A stretch of 64,000 nt of DNA. It comes from Pectobacterium peruviense (GTDB taxonomy: Bacteria > Pseudomonadota > Gammaproteobacteria > Enterobacterales > Enterobacteriaceae). Position numbers and translations under genes: made by a program. The DNA is taken from NCBI RefSeq assembly GCF_002847345.1, contig NZ_LXFV01000010.1, positions 62,001 to 126,000 of the forward strand, written 5' to 3'. The number at the start of each line of letters is the position of its first letter. Position 1 is the stretch's first letter. Below are positions 9,730 to 20,560 of this stretch, piece after piece. The notes beneath the pieces were generated by a model. That model worked only from the letters and a program-made list of their open reading frames with translations, was not told the DNA's origin and did not search any database.

Positions 9730-10416
9730 ATGAATCCCCACGTTAACTGGCACGACATCGACACCGTGATACTGGATATGGATGGCACGCTGCTCGATCT
9801 GGCGTTTGACAGCTATTTCTGGCTTCAACTGGTGCCGCAGTCGCTCAGTGAAAAACGCCGAATCAGCCTTGAGCAGGCACATCAGCTTATCAAGCAAGAG
9901 TATCAGGCGGTTCAGCACACGCTAAACTGGTATTGCTTCGATTACTGGTCAGAACGTCTCGATCTGGATATCTATCAAATGACGACAGATATCGGCACGC
10001 AGGCCCGATTACGCGATGACACCACGCCGTTTTTAGCGGCGCTGCGCGAGTGCGGTAAGGAGACGATTCTGCTGACCAATGCGCATCCACACAGTCTGGC
10101 TGTGAAAATCGAACACACGGGGCTGGATCAACACCTTGATTTATTGCTTTCCACCCATACTTATGGGTATCCGAAAGAGAATCAGCGTTTGTGGCAGGCC
10201 GTACAGCAGCAAACTGGCTTCAACCCCGACAGAACGCTCTTCGTGGATGACAGCGAGCCGATTCTGGATGCCGCGAAAACATTCGGCATCCATTACTGTC
10301 TGGGCGTACGTAATCCAGACTCCGGCCAGCAGGAAAAGGCATTCCTGCAACACCCGTCAATGAATGACTATCTTGCATTCCTACCAGCCCTGCGTCACTC
10401 CGTTAACGCAGGGTAA
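9730..10416 (+). CDS. yrfG: YrfG, HAD-family GMP/IMP 5'-nucleotidase
   Basis: The 228-residue haloacid dehalogenase-type phosphatase has motif I DMDGTLLDL, motif II LLTNAHP and motif IV FVDDSEPILDAA, with a helical cap between motifs I and II. YrfG-type enzymes dephosphorylate purine nucleotides in the cytosol. The start codon follows a GGAG ribosome site. It is downstream of igaA and upstream of hslR as in E. coli, but the gap to hslR carries a copy of the dispersed hairpin element, whose left flanking repeat overlaps the yrfG stop codon. Confidence 0.93.
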   Translation: MNPHVNWHDIDTVILDMDGTLLDLAFDSYFWLQLVPQSLSEKRRISLEQAHQLIKQEYQAVQHTLNWYCFDYWSERLDLDIYQMTTDIGTQARLRDDTTPFLAALRECGKETILLTNAHPHSLAVKIEHTGLDQHLDLLLSTHTYGYPKENQRLWQAVQQQTGFNPDRTLFVDDSEPILDAAKTFGIHYCLGVRNPDSGQQEKAFLQHPSMNDYLAFLPALRHSVNAG

Positions 10417-10417
10417 T

Positions 10418-10514
10418 GCAGGTGGCCTGAGGGGGAAACACGGTGATGAGGTTCCCGCAGGGATGCCTCGCGCCATGTTTCCCCCAGTAACGCGATCCTT
10501 AAACGATCGGCATG
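10418..10514 (+). repeat. Dispersed hairpin element, copy 1
   Basis: This intergenic element carries the family core GGAAACACGGTGATGAGG, then TTCCC-GCA-GGGA, then CCTCG and the tail AAACGATCGGCAT. The outer stem here is extended (GGGGGAAACA at 10431-10440 pairs with TGTTTCCCCC at 10476-10485). It is flanked by AGGGTAAT(G)CAGG at 10410-10422 and AGGGTAATCAGG at 10515-10526. Related copies lie at about 13926, 30861 and 51416. It lacks the small 5' hairpin seen in the other copies. Confidence 0.8.
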
Positions 10515-10532
10515 AGGGTAATCAGGGGATTT

Positions 10533-10943
10533 ATGGCGAAAGTTACTGAGCAGGCTGACGACGCCGTTCGTCTGGACAAATGGCTCTGGGCCGCCCGTTT
10601 CTATAAAACCCGAGCAATCGCCCGCGAGATGATCGACGGCGGCAAAGTGCACTATAACGGGCAACGCGGTAAACCGAGCAAACAGGTCGAGCTGAATGCC
10701 GAGATTAAACTGCGTCAGGGAAATGATGAACGCACCGTGATCATTGTGGCCGTCAGCGGCCAGCGCAGAAGTGCGACAGAGGCGCAGGCGCTGTATCAGG
10801 AAACGGCTGCAAGCATAGAGAAACGAGAAAAGGTGGCACAGGCGCGGAAAATGAATGCGCTGACGATGCCACATCCCGATCGCCGCCCGGATAAAAAAGA
10901 GCGACGCGATCTGATTAAATTTAAATACAGCGATCAAGACTAA
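10533..10943 (+). CDS. hslR: HslR (Hsp15), S4-domain ribosome-rescue heat shock protein
   Basis: About 136 residues with an N-terminal S4 RNA-binding domain ([16 protein letters not shown] and GKVHYNG) and a basic, charged C-terminal helix. Hsp15 binds free 50S subunits carrying nascent chain-tRNA and helps recycle them after heat stress. I place the start at 10533 (MAKVTEQ) behind CAGGGGAT; an upstream in-frame ATG at 10512 lies inside the flank of the repeat element and is unlikely. It is followed after 26 bp by hslO, with which it is normally cotranscribed. Confidence 0.95.
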   Translation: MAKVTEQADDAVRLDKWLWAARFYKTRAIAREMIDGGKVHYNGQRGKPSKQVELNAEIKLRQGNDERTVIIVAVSGQRRSATEAQALYQETAASIEKREKVAQARKMNALTMPHPDRRPDKKERRDLIKFKYSDQD

Positions 10944-10969
10944 TCGCCGTATTAAGACGAGAAAATATT

Positions 10970-11839
10970 ATGGCTCACGACCAACTACATCGTTATCTGT
11001 TTGAGAATTATGCCGTCCGTGGCGAATTGGTGACAGTTAACGAGACGTATCAACGTATTTTGACCAACCACGACTATCCAGAAGCGGTGCAAACACTGCT
11101 GGGCGAGATGCTGGTTGCTACCAGCCTGCTGACGGCAACGCTGAAATTCAGCGGCGATATTACCGTGCAGCTTCAGGGCGATGGCCCACTGAAACTGGCA
11201 GTGATTAACGGTAACCACCAGCAGCAGATGCGCGGCGTTGCCCGTCTGCAAGGGGATATCACGCCGGGCAGTTCGCTGAAAGAGATGGTCGGCAATGGCT
11301 ATCTGGTCATTACGATTACGCCGACCGACGGCGAACGTTATCAAGGCGTCGTTGGCTTAGAAGGTGAAACCGTTGCTGAATGTCTGGAAAGCTATTTCCA
11401 GCAGTCCGAACAGTTGCCGACGCGGCTGTTTATCCGTACCGGACAGCACGAAGGCAATCCGGTCGCCGCTGGCATGCTGCTACAGGTACTACCTGCGCAG
11501 GATACTGACCGGAATGATTTTGATCATCTGGCCCAGCTCACCACGACAGTCAAAGCCGAGGAGCTGTTTACCCTACCTGCCAACGAGGTGCTGTACCGCC
11601 TTTACCATCAGGAAGAGGTTACGGTATATGAACCGCAAGATGTCGAATTCCAGTGTCACTGTTCGCGCGATCGTTGCGCTGATGCATTAATGACGCTGTC
11701 CGATCAGGAGATCAATGAGATGATCGAGCAGGACGGTGAAATCGATATGCACTGTGATTATTGTGGCACACACTACCTGTTTAATTCACTGGACATCCGT
11801 GCTATTCGGCACGACTCATCAGGAAATCTGTTGCATTAA
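10970..11839 (+). CDS. hslO: Hsp33, redox-regulated molecular chaperone
   Basis: The 289-residue cytosolic holdase is activated by oxidation and unfolding. The C-terminal zinc/redox switch is intact: CHCSRDRC (CxC type) and CDYC (CxxC), four cysteines that bind zinc when reduced and form disulfides under oxidative stress. The N-terminal domain blocks ([42 protein letters not shown]) match the family. It ends just before a strong terminator. Confidence 0.96.
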   Translation: MAHDQLHRYLFENYAVRGELVTVNETYQRILTNHDYPEAVQTLLGEMLVATSLLTATLKFSGDITVQLQGDGPLKLAVINGNHQQQMRGVARLQGDITPGSSLKEMVGNGYLVITITPTDGERYQGVVGLEGETVAECLESYFQQSEQLPTRLFIRTGQHEGNPVAAGMLLQVLPAQDTDRNDFDHLAQLTTTVKAEELFTLPANEVLYRLYHQEEVTVYEPQDVEFQCHCSRDRCADALMTLSDQEINEMIEQDGEIDMHCDYCGTHYLFNSLDIRAIRHDSSGNLLH

Positions 11840-11846
11840 TCTTTTT

Positions 11847-11872
11847 AACGGGTACGACAGTACCCGTTTTAT
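11847..11872 (+). terminator. Terminator of hslR-hslO
   Basis: A perfect 9-bp stem (AACGGGTAC / GTACCCGTT) with a GACA loop, followed by TTATTTT, begins 8 bp after the hslO stop codon. Confidence 0.9.
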
Positions 11873-12036
11873 TTTGCTTATTTCCCCACCTGTAAACCGC
11901 CGTGATTATTTTTCAAACACCCTAAATAAGCAAAGTTATTAATGAATTTATTTAATTTTATGATTGCTATCGCGGTTAAAATAAGCTCACTCCCTACAAT
12001 GTTTAGTAGTACGACTATAACTTGAGGAGTAGCAAC

Positions 12037-13656
12037 ATGCAGATCAACGGTATTACCCCGCAAGCCCTGGCTGCTTATGGAATCCATGATGTCCGCGATA
12101 TTGTCTACAATCCCAGCTATGAACTGCTTTTTAAAGAAGAACGCTCCCCTACCCTACAAGGCTATGAACGCGGCATCGAAACCCAACTGGGTGCAGTAGC
12201 CGTTGATACCGGCATCTTTACCGGCCGTTCCCCGAAAGACAAATACATCGTGCGCGATGACGTTACCCGCGACACCGTGTGGTGGTCCGATCAAGGAAAA
12301 GGTAAGAACGATAACCAGCCATTGAGCCAGGAAACCTGGACGCATCTGAAAGAACTCGTCACCACGCAGCTGTCTGGCAAGCGGTTGTTCATCATCGATG
12401 CCTTCTGCGGTGCTAATCCAGACAGCCGCCTCAGCGTGCGTTTCGTGACCGAAGTGGCCTGGCAGGCGCATTTCGTCAAAAACATGTTTATCCGTCCGAG
12501 CGATGAAGAACTGGAAGGTTTTGAACCAGATTTCATCGTGATGAACGGTGCAAAATGCACTAATCCGAACTGGCAGGAACAGGGGCTGAACTCTGAGAAC
12601 TTTGTCGCGTTCAACCTGACAGAGCGCATCCAGCTGATTGGCGGCACCTGGTACGGTGGCGAAATGAAGAAAGGGATGTTCTCCATCATGAACTACCTGC
12701 TGCCGTTGAAAGGCATCGCCTCGATGCACTGCTCGGCAAACGTCGGCGAAAAAGGCGATGTGGCGGTCTTCTTCGGCCTGTCCGGTACGGGTAAAACCAC
12801 GCTTTCTACCGATCCGAAACGCCAGTTGATTGGCGATGACGAGCACGGCTGGGACGACGACGGCGTCTTCAACTTTGAAGGCGGCTGCTATGCCAAGACC
12901 ATCAAACTATCCAAAGAAGCGGAGCCGGATATTTACGGTGCCATCAAACGCGATGCGCTGCTGGAAAACGTCACGGTGCTGGCAGACGGCAACGTAGACT
13001 TTAACGATGGTTCCAAAACCGAGAATACCCGCGTCTCTTACCCGATCTACCATATCCACAATATCGTTAAACCGGTCTCCAAAGCGGGTCACGCAACCAA
13101 AGTGATCTTCCTGACGGCGGACGCATTCGGCGTGTTGCCACCCGTTTCTCGCCTGACATCCGATCAGACGCAATATCACTTCCTGTCTGGCTTTACGGCC
13201 AAACTGGCGGGAACTGAGCGCGGCGTGACGGAACCAACACCAACCTTCTCCGCCTGCTTTGGCGCGGCATTCCTAATGCTGCACCCAACGCAATACGCAG
13301 AAGTGCTGGTGAAACGTATGAAGGCGGCAGGCGCACAAGCCTATCTGGTGAACACTGGCTGGAACGGCAGCGGCAAACGTATCTCAATCAAGGATACGCG
13401 AGGGATCATTGACGCCATTCTGAATGGCAGCATTGATGATGCAGAAATGCAGACGCTGCCGGTCTTCGATTTGGCAATCCCGACCTCGCTGCCCGGCGTC
13501 AACCCTGACATTCTCGACCCACGTGATACCTATGCGAGCATCGAACAGTGGCAGGAAAAAGCAGACGATCTGGCCCAACGCTTTATCACCAACTTCGATA
13601 AATACACCGATGCACCAGCAGGTGCCGCGCTGGTGAAAGCAGGACCGAAGCGGTAA
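12037..13656 (+). CDS. pckA: Phosphoenolpyruvate carboxykinase (ATP)
   Basis: The 539-residue gluconeogenic enzyme converts oxaloacetate + ATP to PEP + CO2 + ADP. It has the kinase-1a P-loop [11 protein letters not shown], the metal-binding stretch [10 protein letters not shown], the substrate loop [11 protein letters not shown], and the conserved ECA-family blocks [13 protein letters not shown] and [14 protein letters not shown]. The start at 12037 follows GAGGAG; the frame extends five codons upstream through a TTG codon without need. About 200 bp separate it from hslO, room for its own promoter. Downstream lies an unusual terminator-palindrome-terminator arrangement. Confidence 0.98.
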   Translation: MQINGITPQALAAYGIHDVRDIVYNPSYELLFKEERSPTLQGYERGIETQLGAVAVDTGIFTGRSPKDKYIVRDDVTRDTVWWSDQGKGKNDNQPLSQETWTHLKELVTTQLSGKRLFIIDAFCGANPDSRLSVRFVTEVAWQAHFVKNMFIRPSDEELEGFEPDFIVMNGAKCTNPNWQEQGLNSENFVAFNLTERIQLIGGTWYGGEMKKGMFSIMNYLLPLKGIASMHCSANVGEKGDVAVFFGLSGTGKTTLSTDPKRQLIGDDEHGWDDDGVFNFEGGCYAKTIKLSKEAEPDIYGAIKRDALLENVTVLADGNVDFNDGSKTENTRVSYPIYHIHNIVKPVSKAGHATKVIFLTADAFGVLPPVSRLTSDQTQYHFLSGFTAKLAGTERGVTEPTPTFSACFGAAFLMLHPTQYAEVLVKRMKAAGAQAYLVNTGWNGSGKRISIKDTRGIIDAILNGSIDDAEMQTLPVFDLAIPTSLPGVNPDILDPRDTYASIEQWQEKADDLAQRFITNFDKYTDAPAGAALVKAGPKR

Positions 13657-13683
13657 ACCGCTCGCCAGCAAATGTATGTAAAA

Positions 13684-13894
13684 AAGGCGCGGATTCCGCG
13701 CCTTCAGGCCGTCGAAAAATCTATTTGCCAAACGAAAACGGTAGTAACGGAATAGAAGAGTAAAGCGTTTGCGCCAAGGATGGCGCAAGCCGAGCGCACA
13801 GGGATGTGTTCACAGCGTCTTTACGATCTATCCGTTACTACCGCGCGGCGGACTTTATTCGTGACCTCAAAAGGCGCAGATTCCGCGCCTTTTT
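13684..13894. repeat. Nested palindrome between two near-identical terminator hairpins
   Basis: Two hairpins share the unit AAGGCGC[G/A]GATTCCGCGCCTT: 13684-13704 and 13869-13894. The second has a T5 tail on plus; the first has an A-run giving a T-tail on minus. Between them are nested inverted repeats. The outer arms are CGGTAGTAACGGA (13739-13751) and TCCGTTACTACCG (13831-13843). The middle arms are GTAAAG (13760-13765) and CTTTAC (13819-13824). An inner hairpin is TTGCGCCA-AGGA-TGGCGCAA (13769-13788). The terminators probably end pckA and envZ transcripts. The interior could be an insertion that duplicated the terminator, or a structured RNA. Confidence 0.75.
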
Positions 13895-13925
13895 CTATTG
13901 TAGAACTTAAGAAGAGGCTTATGAC

Positions 13926-14037
13926 TAACGCTGGTAGTCTAAACCTCATTTTAGGAGAAACACGGGGATGAGGTTCCCGCAGGGACACCTCGCCCCGTGG
14001 TCGCTCCGTGTATCTCGGTTCTTAAACGATCGGCATT
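13926..14037 (+). repeat. Dispersed hairpin element, copy 2
   Basis: The core box TTTTAGGAGAAACACGG is followed by the main hairpin. Arms CACGGGG (13961-13967) / CCCCGTG (13993-13999), GAGGT / ACCTC and TCCC / GGGA pair in order, and the tail is TTAAACGATCGGCATTA. A small 5' hairpin GACTA-7 nt-TAGTC lies at 13923-13939. It is flanked by the identical 11-mer AGGCTTATGAC at 13915-13925 and 14038-14048; the right copy overlaps the last codons of envZ. Confidence 0.82.
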
Positions 14038-14041
14038 AGGC

Positions 14042-16119
<2,078 letters not shown>

Positions 16120-16451
16120 TCTCTTTCTCCAAAGGCGTAATAGCGCCGACGCTGCTATTGTTCAGAAACACACGAATTACTGACAGTCGTTTCTGGTATA
16201 CATTCTAGGCGAAATTGTTACAAAGCATATTAAAATTCGTGTAATCAATCATTTCCTGTGCCTGTCAGGCATAAAATCATCGGCGATTTATGCAGGTTGT
16301 GGTTAGCGAAGATTGTTGTTTACGAAGATTATAGTAACGCCGCCGCCAATAAAAAGGCACTGGGGCGGCAAAAGCAGGAGAAAAGAGAAGCAGCGGGTGC
16401 TGCCGCCCAGACTCAGGACGACAGCGTGAAGCGGTTAACGCAGGAGCGTGA
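16120..16451. other. Intergenic region upstream of ompR
   Basis: This 332-bp stretch should contain the ompR-envZ promoter; the region 16190-16260 is AT-rich. The 3' end of the ParB-like gene borders it. A 65-codon plus-strand frame (16258-16455) overlaps that gene's end and looks like chance. I recognised no terminator or defined operator. Confidence 0.55.
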
Positions 16452-16862
16452 TTAGCGCATGAGTTCATCAAGCACAACACTCACCGATGGCAGTGCGGGC
16501 AGGAAAAGGTGGCGCGTCGTTTTGTAGGGAAACAGGCACTTTTCCGTCACAATCGTCTGCATGATCAGATTCTTGCAAAAAGGCTGCCCAGTCTTCCAGT
16601 GGTAAACGGACACGCGGGGATCGTCATAATCAAGCAGCGCACAAGGAATATGCTTTAATCCCAGCTCGGTGGCAGCACGTAACCGATGGTTGCCGTCCAT
16701 GATAATCCCCGTCTCTTTCTCTATCGGCACAGGCGTCGTCCAGCAGCCACAGCGACAGATATCCTCCATCAGACATTCCACGTTCGACATATCGACATTT
16801 TCCGAGGGCAACAGGAACTGCACGGGCGTAAGGGCAATATGGTAGGTCATACTTTCAAACAT
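16452..16862 (-). CDS. ParB/sulfiredoxin-fold protein, SbnI-like (probable serine kinase for siderophore precursor)
   Basis: The 136-residue protein carries the ParB/Srx signature MDGNHRLRAATELG. In staphyloferrin B clusters, SbnI of this fold acts as a free-serine kinase making O-phospho-L-serine, the substrate of SbnA, and also as a haem-responsive regulator. A similar job fits here because an SbnA-like gene lies in the same operon. The start at 16862 follows AGGAGG. This is the last gene of the siderophore operon, 62 bp after the binding protein gene. It is shorter than SbnI (about 254 residues), so the regulatory C-terminal part seems absent. Function is inferred from fold and context. 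Confidence 0.7.
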   Translation of the reverse strand: MFESMTYHIALTPVQFLLPSENVDMSNVECLMEDICRCGCWTTPVPIEKETGIIMDGNHRLRAATELGLKHIPCALLDYDDPRVSVYHWKTGQPFCKNLIMQTIVTEKCLFPYKTTRHLFLPALPSVSVVLDELMR

Positions 16863-16924
16863 TCTCCACCTCCTGACGTAACGGTTACGTGCAGCGCCGA
16901 CATGACGCCAGCGCTGCCTCTCAT

Positions 16925-18076
16925 TTACGGCGCAAGACTGACGAAGTAGCCCGGCTGGTAGTCAACCGGTAAAAACTGCTGATGAAGCTGGCGGAAGGTG
17001 TCATCCGCGTTGAGATCGCGGAATAAGTCTGGGTGAAACCACTCAGCCAGTTGCTGAATCGCGATGAAATCATAAGGGCCGTTGTAAAACTGATGCCAAA
17101 TGGCATGGAACGCACGTTTCTGTTTGGCGATGGTGTTGGTATAGGCCGGACGCCCCAGAAACCATTCAAGCCGCTTGCGCCCTTCCGTCATATCCTGCCC
17201 CGGCCCTAACCCAATCCAGCGGCCGCCGGGCACGAAGGCTTCAAAGTTGCCGCTGGTGATCACCACGATTTCTGGGTTTTCCACAATCACCTGTTCTGGA
17301 TGCATTTGCATGAAAGTATTCGGCGCGTTTTTCGCGGCCACGTTGTCGCCACCAGCCAACTGCACGAACTTACCGAAGTTATCCCGACCAAACGTCAGGC
17401 AGCACTCATCGGTGTAGCCTCCTAGTCGCTCAATGAACACGCGCGGAGAACGCGGGTGTTTCGCTGCCAACACGTCGGAAACGCGTTTTAGCTGCGCCTC
17501 ACGGAATGCGAGAAAGGCTTCGGCACGCGCTTCCTGATTAAACAGCGTGCCGAGCAGGCGCATGGTTGGCGCGGTGTTTTCCAGCGGGTGATAGCGGAAA
17601 TCAACGTAGACGATCGGGATCCCGACGCTGTCCAATATCCGGTCGTAACCCGCATCGACAATCGCCCGCTGCGCCTCAATGTTCATAATGATGACGTCCG
17701 GCTTCAGTGACACCGCCTGCTCCACGTCAAACGTGCCTTTCTCCGTACCGTCAAACGTCGGGATCGTCGCCAGTTGAGGGAAACGATCGCGATATTGGTG
17801 CCACGTTGCGGGATCGGACTGAATCAGATCGCGCCGCCAGGCAACAATTCTTTTCGCCGGATCTTCTTTGTCGAGCATGGCGACCAGATAAAGCTGACGC
17901 CCTTCACCCAGCATCACGCGCTGCACTGGCGTGTTGACTCTCACTTCGCGCCCCAACACATCCTTGACGATGGTTGACGTTTGCGCAGCCTGTCCCGCCA
18001 GCGGCGACAGGAATGCCATCAGCAGCACACTCAGGAATAACGGACGGCGACACTGCCGCTTCCAACGATTAAACAT
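16925..18076 (-). CDS. Periplasmic iron-siderophore binding protein (ABC transporter, class III SBP)
   Basis: About 383 residues: signal peptide (hydrophobic core ending GQAAQ) followed by the two-lobed helical-backbone fold of FepB/FhuD-like proteins (VKDVLGREVRVNTPVQRVML, LKPDVIIMN, NPEIVVITSG). It should bind the ferric siderophore in the periplasm. The start at 18076 (MFNRWKRQ) overlaps the MFS gene end by 8 bp; the frame continues 11 codons further upstream. No permease or ATPase gene accompanies it in this window, so it must use a transporter encoded elsewhere. Confidence 0.88.
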   Translation of the reverse strand: MFNRWKRQCRRPLFLSVLLMAFLSPLAGQAAQTSTIVKDVLGREVRVNTPVQRVMLGEGRQLYLVAMLDKEDPAKRIVAWRRDLIQSDPATWHQYRDRFPQLATIPTFDGTEKGTFDVEQAVSLKPDVIIMNIEAQRAIVDAGYDRILDSVGIPIVYVDFRYHPLENTAPTMRLLGTLFNQEARAEAFLAFREAQLKRVSDVLAAKHPRSPRVFIERLGGYTDECCLTFGRDNFGKFVQLAGGDNVAAKNAPNTFMQMHPEQVIVENPEIVVITSGNFEAFVPGGRWIGLGPGQDMTEGRKRLEWFLGRPAYTNTIAKQKRAFHAIWHQFYNGPYDFIAIQQLAEWFHPDLFRDLNADDTFRQLHQQFLPVDYQPGYFVSLAP

Positions 18077-19319
18077 TTTCGATATTTCCCTTCGTCGAGA
18101 GAGAGTCATGTTTTTCCGCCTGTATCCGCAAACGTCGTAGCAGCATCAGAGCGACCAGTAAGGTCACCAGATACGCGGCGCCAACGCAGAAGAATAGCGA
18201 ACGTAGTCCGGGGGAATAGAGAACTAATCCGCCCAAAGAAATGCCAAGAATCGAGGCAAATTGGCTGACGCTTTGCGCCACGCCGAGTATATAACCCTGC
18301 TGCCCTGCACCCGCCGCACGCGAAATCAGCGCCATCAGAACCGGCGTGGTAGCCCCAAGCAGCACACCCCACAGGAAATAAAGCGGGATGAAAATCGCAA
18401 TATTCAGCATCGTGGCAGCGGTCAATGTCACGATGGCGCAGGCCAGCATGACCACACATAGGCGGCTCAGCGTCTGCGACAGCGAGAGGTCTTCAAAATA
18501 GCGCGCCCACAATGACGCAGAGACGATCACCCCGGTCGCCTGCAAGCCATAACACAGACCGATAACCCACTTATCTACCTGAAAGAAGTCGTCCATGTAG
18601 AGGGAAAACGGCGTTTGCGGAATCATGCGGCTGGTCAGCAACAGGCCAGAAATCAGCAACAGGGCGGGAATCGGCGACAGCGCCCAGAGCCGTTTGCGGG
18701 GAATGTTTTTCTCCTGAGCCTCCGCGGTCGGAACGGCAGGAGTCACGGGGGTAACATGCGGCAGGAACAGCGCTACGGTGATGCCACACAGCGCGCACAG
18801 GATCGCGGCACTCAGGTTGATCCAGAAGAAGTTCAGATAATCGAGAATCAGCCCACCGACAATCGCGCCCAGCAGCGATCCCACGTTGGTAGAAACCTGA
18901 AGCCAGGCAAATAGCCGCGTGCGCTGTAACGGACTGACCACCGCGACGCCATACGCCTGCGCGGGCGCAATATAACCCGCACAGGCACCCTGAATAAAAC
19001 GCAGCGCAACTATCGTCCAGATATCATTTGCCCACGCCAGCCCAAGTTGGGTCAAGGCCAGCCCGAACAGTGCGCGGACCATCATGGCTTTGTTGCCCAA
19101 GCGATCGCCCATCCGTCCCCAGAAGGCGCTGGTCAGCATAATCCCCAACATCGGCCCGACGTAGACGGCAATCCCCGCGACACTCAGTTCAGCACCGGAC
19201 GACATGCTTTCCAGATGCAGCGGCCAAAACGGCCCGCTCATCTCCATCGCTCCCATCGCCACCAGTTGTACAACAAACATAAAGTGGATGATGAACGCGA
19301 CCTGTCCGGTCAAGCGCAT
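18069..19319 (-). CDS. MFS transporter, probable siderophore exporter
   Basis: The 416-residue protein has about 12 membrane segments in two halves separated by a charged loop near residues 190-215 (TAEAQEKNIPRKRL). The MFS motif A region appears as GRMGDRLGNKAMM after TM2. By position inside a NIS siderophore operon it probably exports the finished siderophore, like SbnD or the exporters of rhizoferrin and vibrioferrin loci. It overlaps the binding protein gene and starts 73 bp after the dehydrogenase gene. Substrate is inferred from context. Confidence 0.85.
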   Translation of the reverse strand: MRLTGQVAFIIHFMFVVQLVAMGAMEMSGPFWPLHLESMSSGAELSVAGIAVYVGPMLGIMLTSAFWGRMGDRLGNKAMMVRALFGLALTQLGLAWANDIWTIVALRFIQGACAGYIAPAQAYGVAVVSPLQRTRLFAWLQVSTNVGSLLGAIVGGLILDYLNFFWINLSAAILCALCGITVALFLPHVTPVTPAVPTAEAQEKNIPRKRLWALSPIPALLLISGLLLTSRMIPQTPFSLYMDDFFQVDKWVIGLCYGLQATGVIVSASLWARYFEDLSLSQTLSRLCVVMLACAIVTLTAATMLNIAIFIPLYFLWGVLLGATTPVLMALISRAAGAGQQGYILGVAQSVSQFASILGISLGGLVLYSPGLRSLFFCVGAAYLVTLLVALMLLRRLRIQAEKHDSLSTKGNIENV

Positions 19320-19392
19320 GCGTCAATTCCTTCTGGTTCCACGGTGTCATCCTGTCTTAATTCAGCCACTGTCATCATTTTGCCCAATCCCA

Positions 19393-20550
19393 TCATCTCA
19401 ACCCGTGCGGCGGGAAATAGTCGGGACGGTTCTGCGTGGACACGCCCATGTAATCGCTGCACCACCGATAAACCTCTTCAATGTACGGAACGCTAACCGC
19501 CAAATTCTCCGCAAGGGTCACTAACAGGCTCAGGCCGTAGGCGATATCCTCCTGAAACACGCGGTGCTGAGTATCAAACACGTACCCGCCAGCGTTATGC
19601 TTTCGCAACGGCAGACCGATGCCGTGGTAGGCCTGGTTGGTACGCAACACGGAGAGCATCGTGTGCGCATCAGCAATCTGATCGCCATAGGCATCGATAA
19701 TCTCCTGCTTGAGCGGCAGTACCGAATTCAGCCGCACGCCGAGCCGCGTCTCCAGCGCCGCACACAGCCGCTGATTCTCTTCATCCATACGTTCCAGATA
19801 ATATGCCCCAAGTTCAGGGCAATCATTCCACCAGCACAGCGATTGAGGGAACGATCGGGCATGCCACTGACCGTAAGGGCCGATCAGGCCATAAATTACG
19901 GCACTGTGCATAATCGGGTTACCCGGCGTCAGCGTGATCTCCAGATAATCCGGCAACAGCACCACGGGCGCAGAATAGAGCCGTTGCAACAGCGCCATCA
20001 GCGCCTGCTGGCTTGTAGCGGTTTCGCGCCGATGCGTGGCGACATACAGCGTGGCCTTTTCGCCGCCCATCTTGATCGACCGGCCCGGCACTAAATCAAA
20101 CGCAATGTGCGCGACGTCCTTCATTCCCCAAATCACCGCATTCGGCCGCACAGCTAGTTCACGTTCGGCCAGCCAGTCAAAACCACAAAAACCGGGGATC
20201 GCACCAATATAGACCGGCTTATCGGTGGGCAAATGGGGAACGATCCGTGCCAGAAGATCGGCGCGGAAGTTGGCGGGAACGGTGATAATCACGACGTCGG
20301 CGTCGCGGCAGGCTTCCGCCGGGTCGCAGGTCACGCCGTCCGGCGTGGCGGTCAGCGTTTCACCATCCGGCGGCAGCGCGTGTAGCCGTTTACCGTGCTG
20401 CTGGTAGGCTTCCGGCAGACGGGGATGGCTGCCGAGTAGCGTCACCTTGACGTCCGGCAGTTGCTTAAACAGTACCGTGGCGAGATGGCCGGTTTTACCG
20501 GCCCCGCAAATCACCACGTTAAGCGGCTGCCCGCTTAGCGTTTCGCGCAT
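19393..20550 (-). CDS. Octopine/nopaline-type NAD(P)-dependent dehydrogenase in siderophore operon
   Basis: About 385 residues with an N-terminal Rossmann motif VVICGAGKTGHLA and a C-terminal helical opine dehydrogenase domain containing the family block NPIMHSAVIYGLIG, with the catalytic-type His. Opine dehydrogenases reversibly join an amino acid and a keto acid. In staphyloferrin B synthesis SbnB, of the unrelated ornithine-cyclodeaminase family, oxidatively splits an opine-like intermediate into 2,3-diaminopropionate (Dap) and 2-oxoglutarate. This enzyme sits 10 bp after an SbnA-like gene and could do that step. The start at 20550 (MRETLSG) follows AAGGAGTCAAGG; the frame is open 46 codons further up within the preceding gene. 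Confidence 0.82.
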   Translation of the reverse strand: MRETLSGQPLNVVICGAGKTGHLATVLFKQLPDVKVTLLGSHPRLPEAYQQHGKRLHALPPDGETLTATPDGVTCDPAEACRDADVVIITVPANFRADLLARIVPHLPTDKPVYIGAIPGFCGFDWLAERELAVRPNAVIWGMKDVAHIAFDLVPGRSIKMGGEKATLYVATHRRETATSQQALMALLQRLYSAPVVLLPDYLEITLTPGNPIMHSAVIYGLIGPYGQWHARSFPQSLCWWNDCPELGAYYLERMDEENQRLCAALETRLGVRLNSVLPLKQEIIDAYGDQIADAHTMLSVLRTNQAYHGIGLPLRKHNAGGYVFDTQHRVFQEDIAYGLSLLVTLAENLAVSVPYIEEVYRWCSDYMGVSTQNRPDYFPPHGLR

Positions 20551-20560
20551 CCTTGACTCC

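Noticed and set aside
10395-10937. 180-codon frame antisense to hslR
   Set aside because: The opposite strand carries the well-conserved hslR; the frame runs through the repeat element and has no family features.
12154-12846. 230-codon frame antisense to pckA
   Set aside because: Shadow of a highly conserved coding sequence in a GC-biased reading frame.
16258-16455. 65-codon plus-strand frame upstream of ompR
   Set aside because: Low-complexity, no ribosome site, overlaps the end of the ParB-like gene on the other strand.
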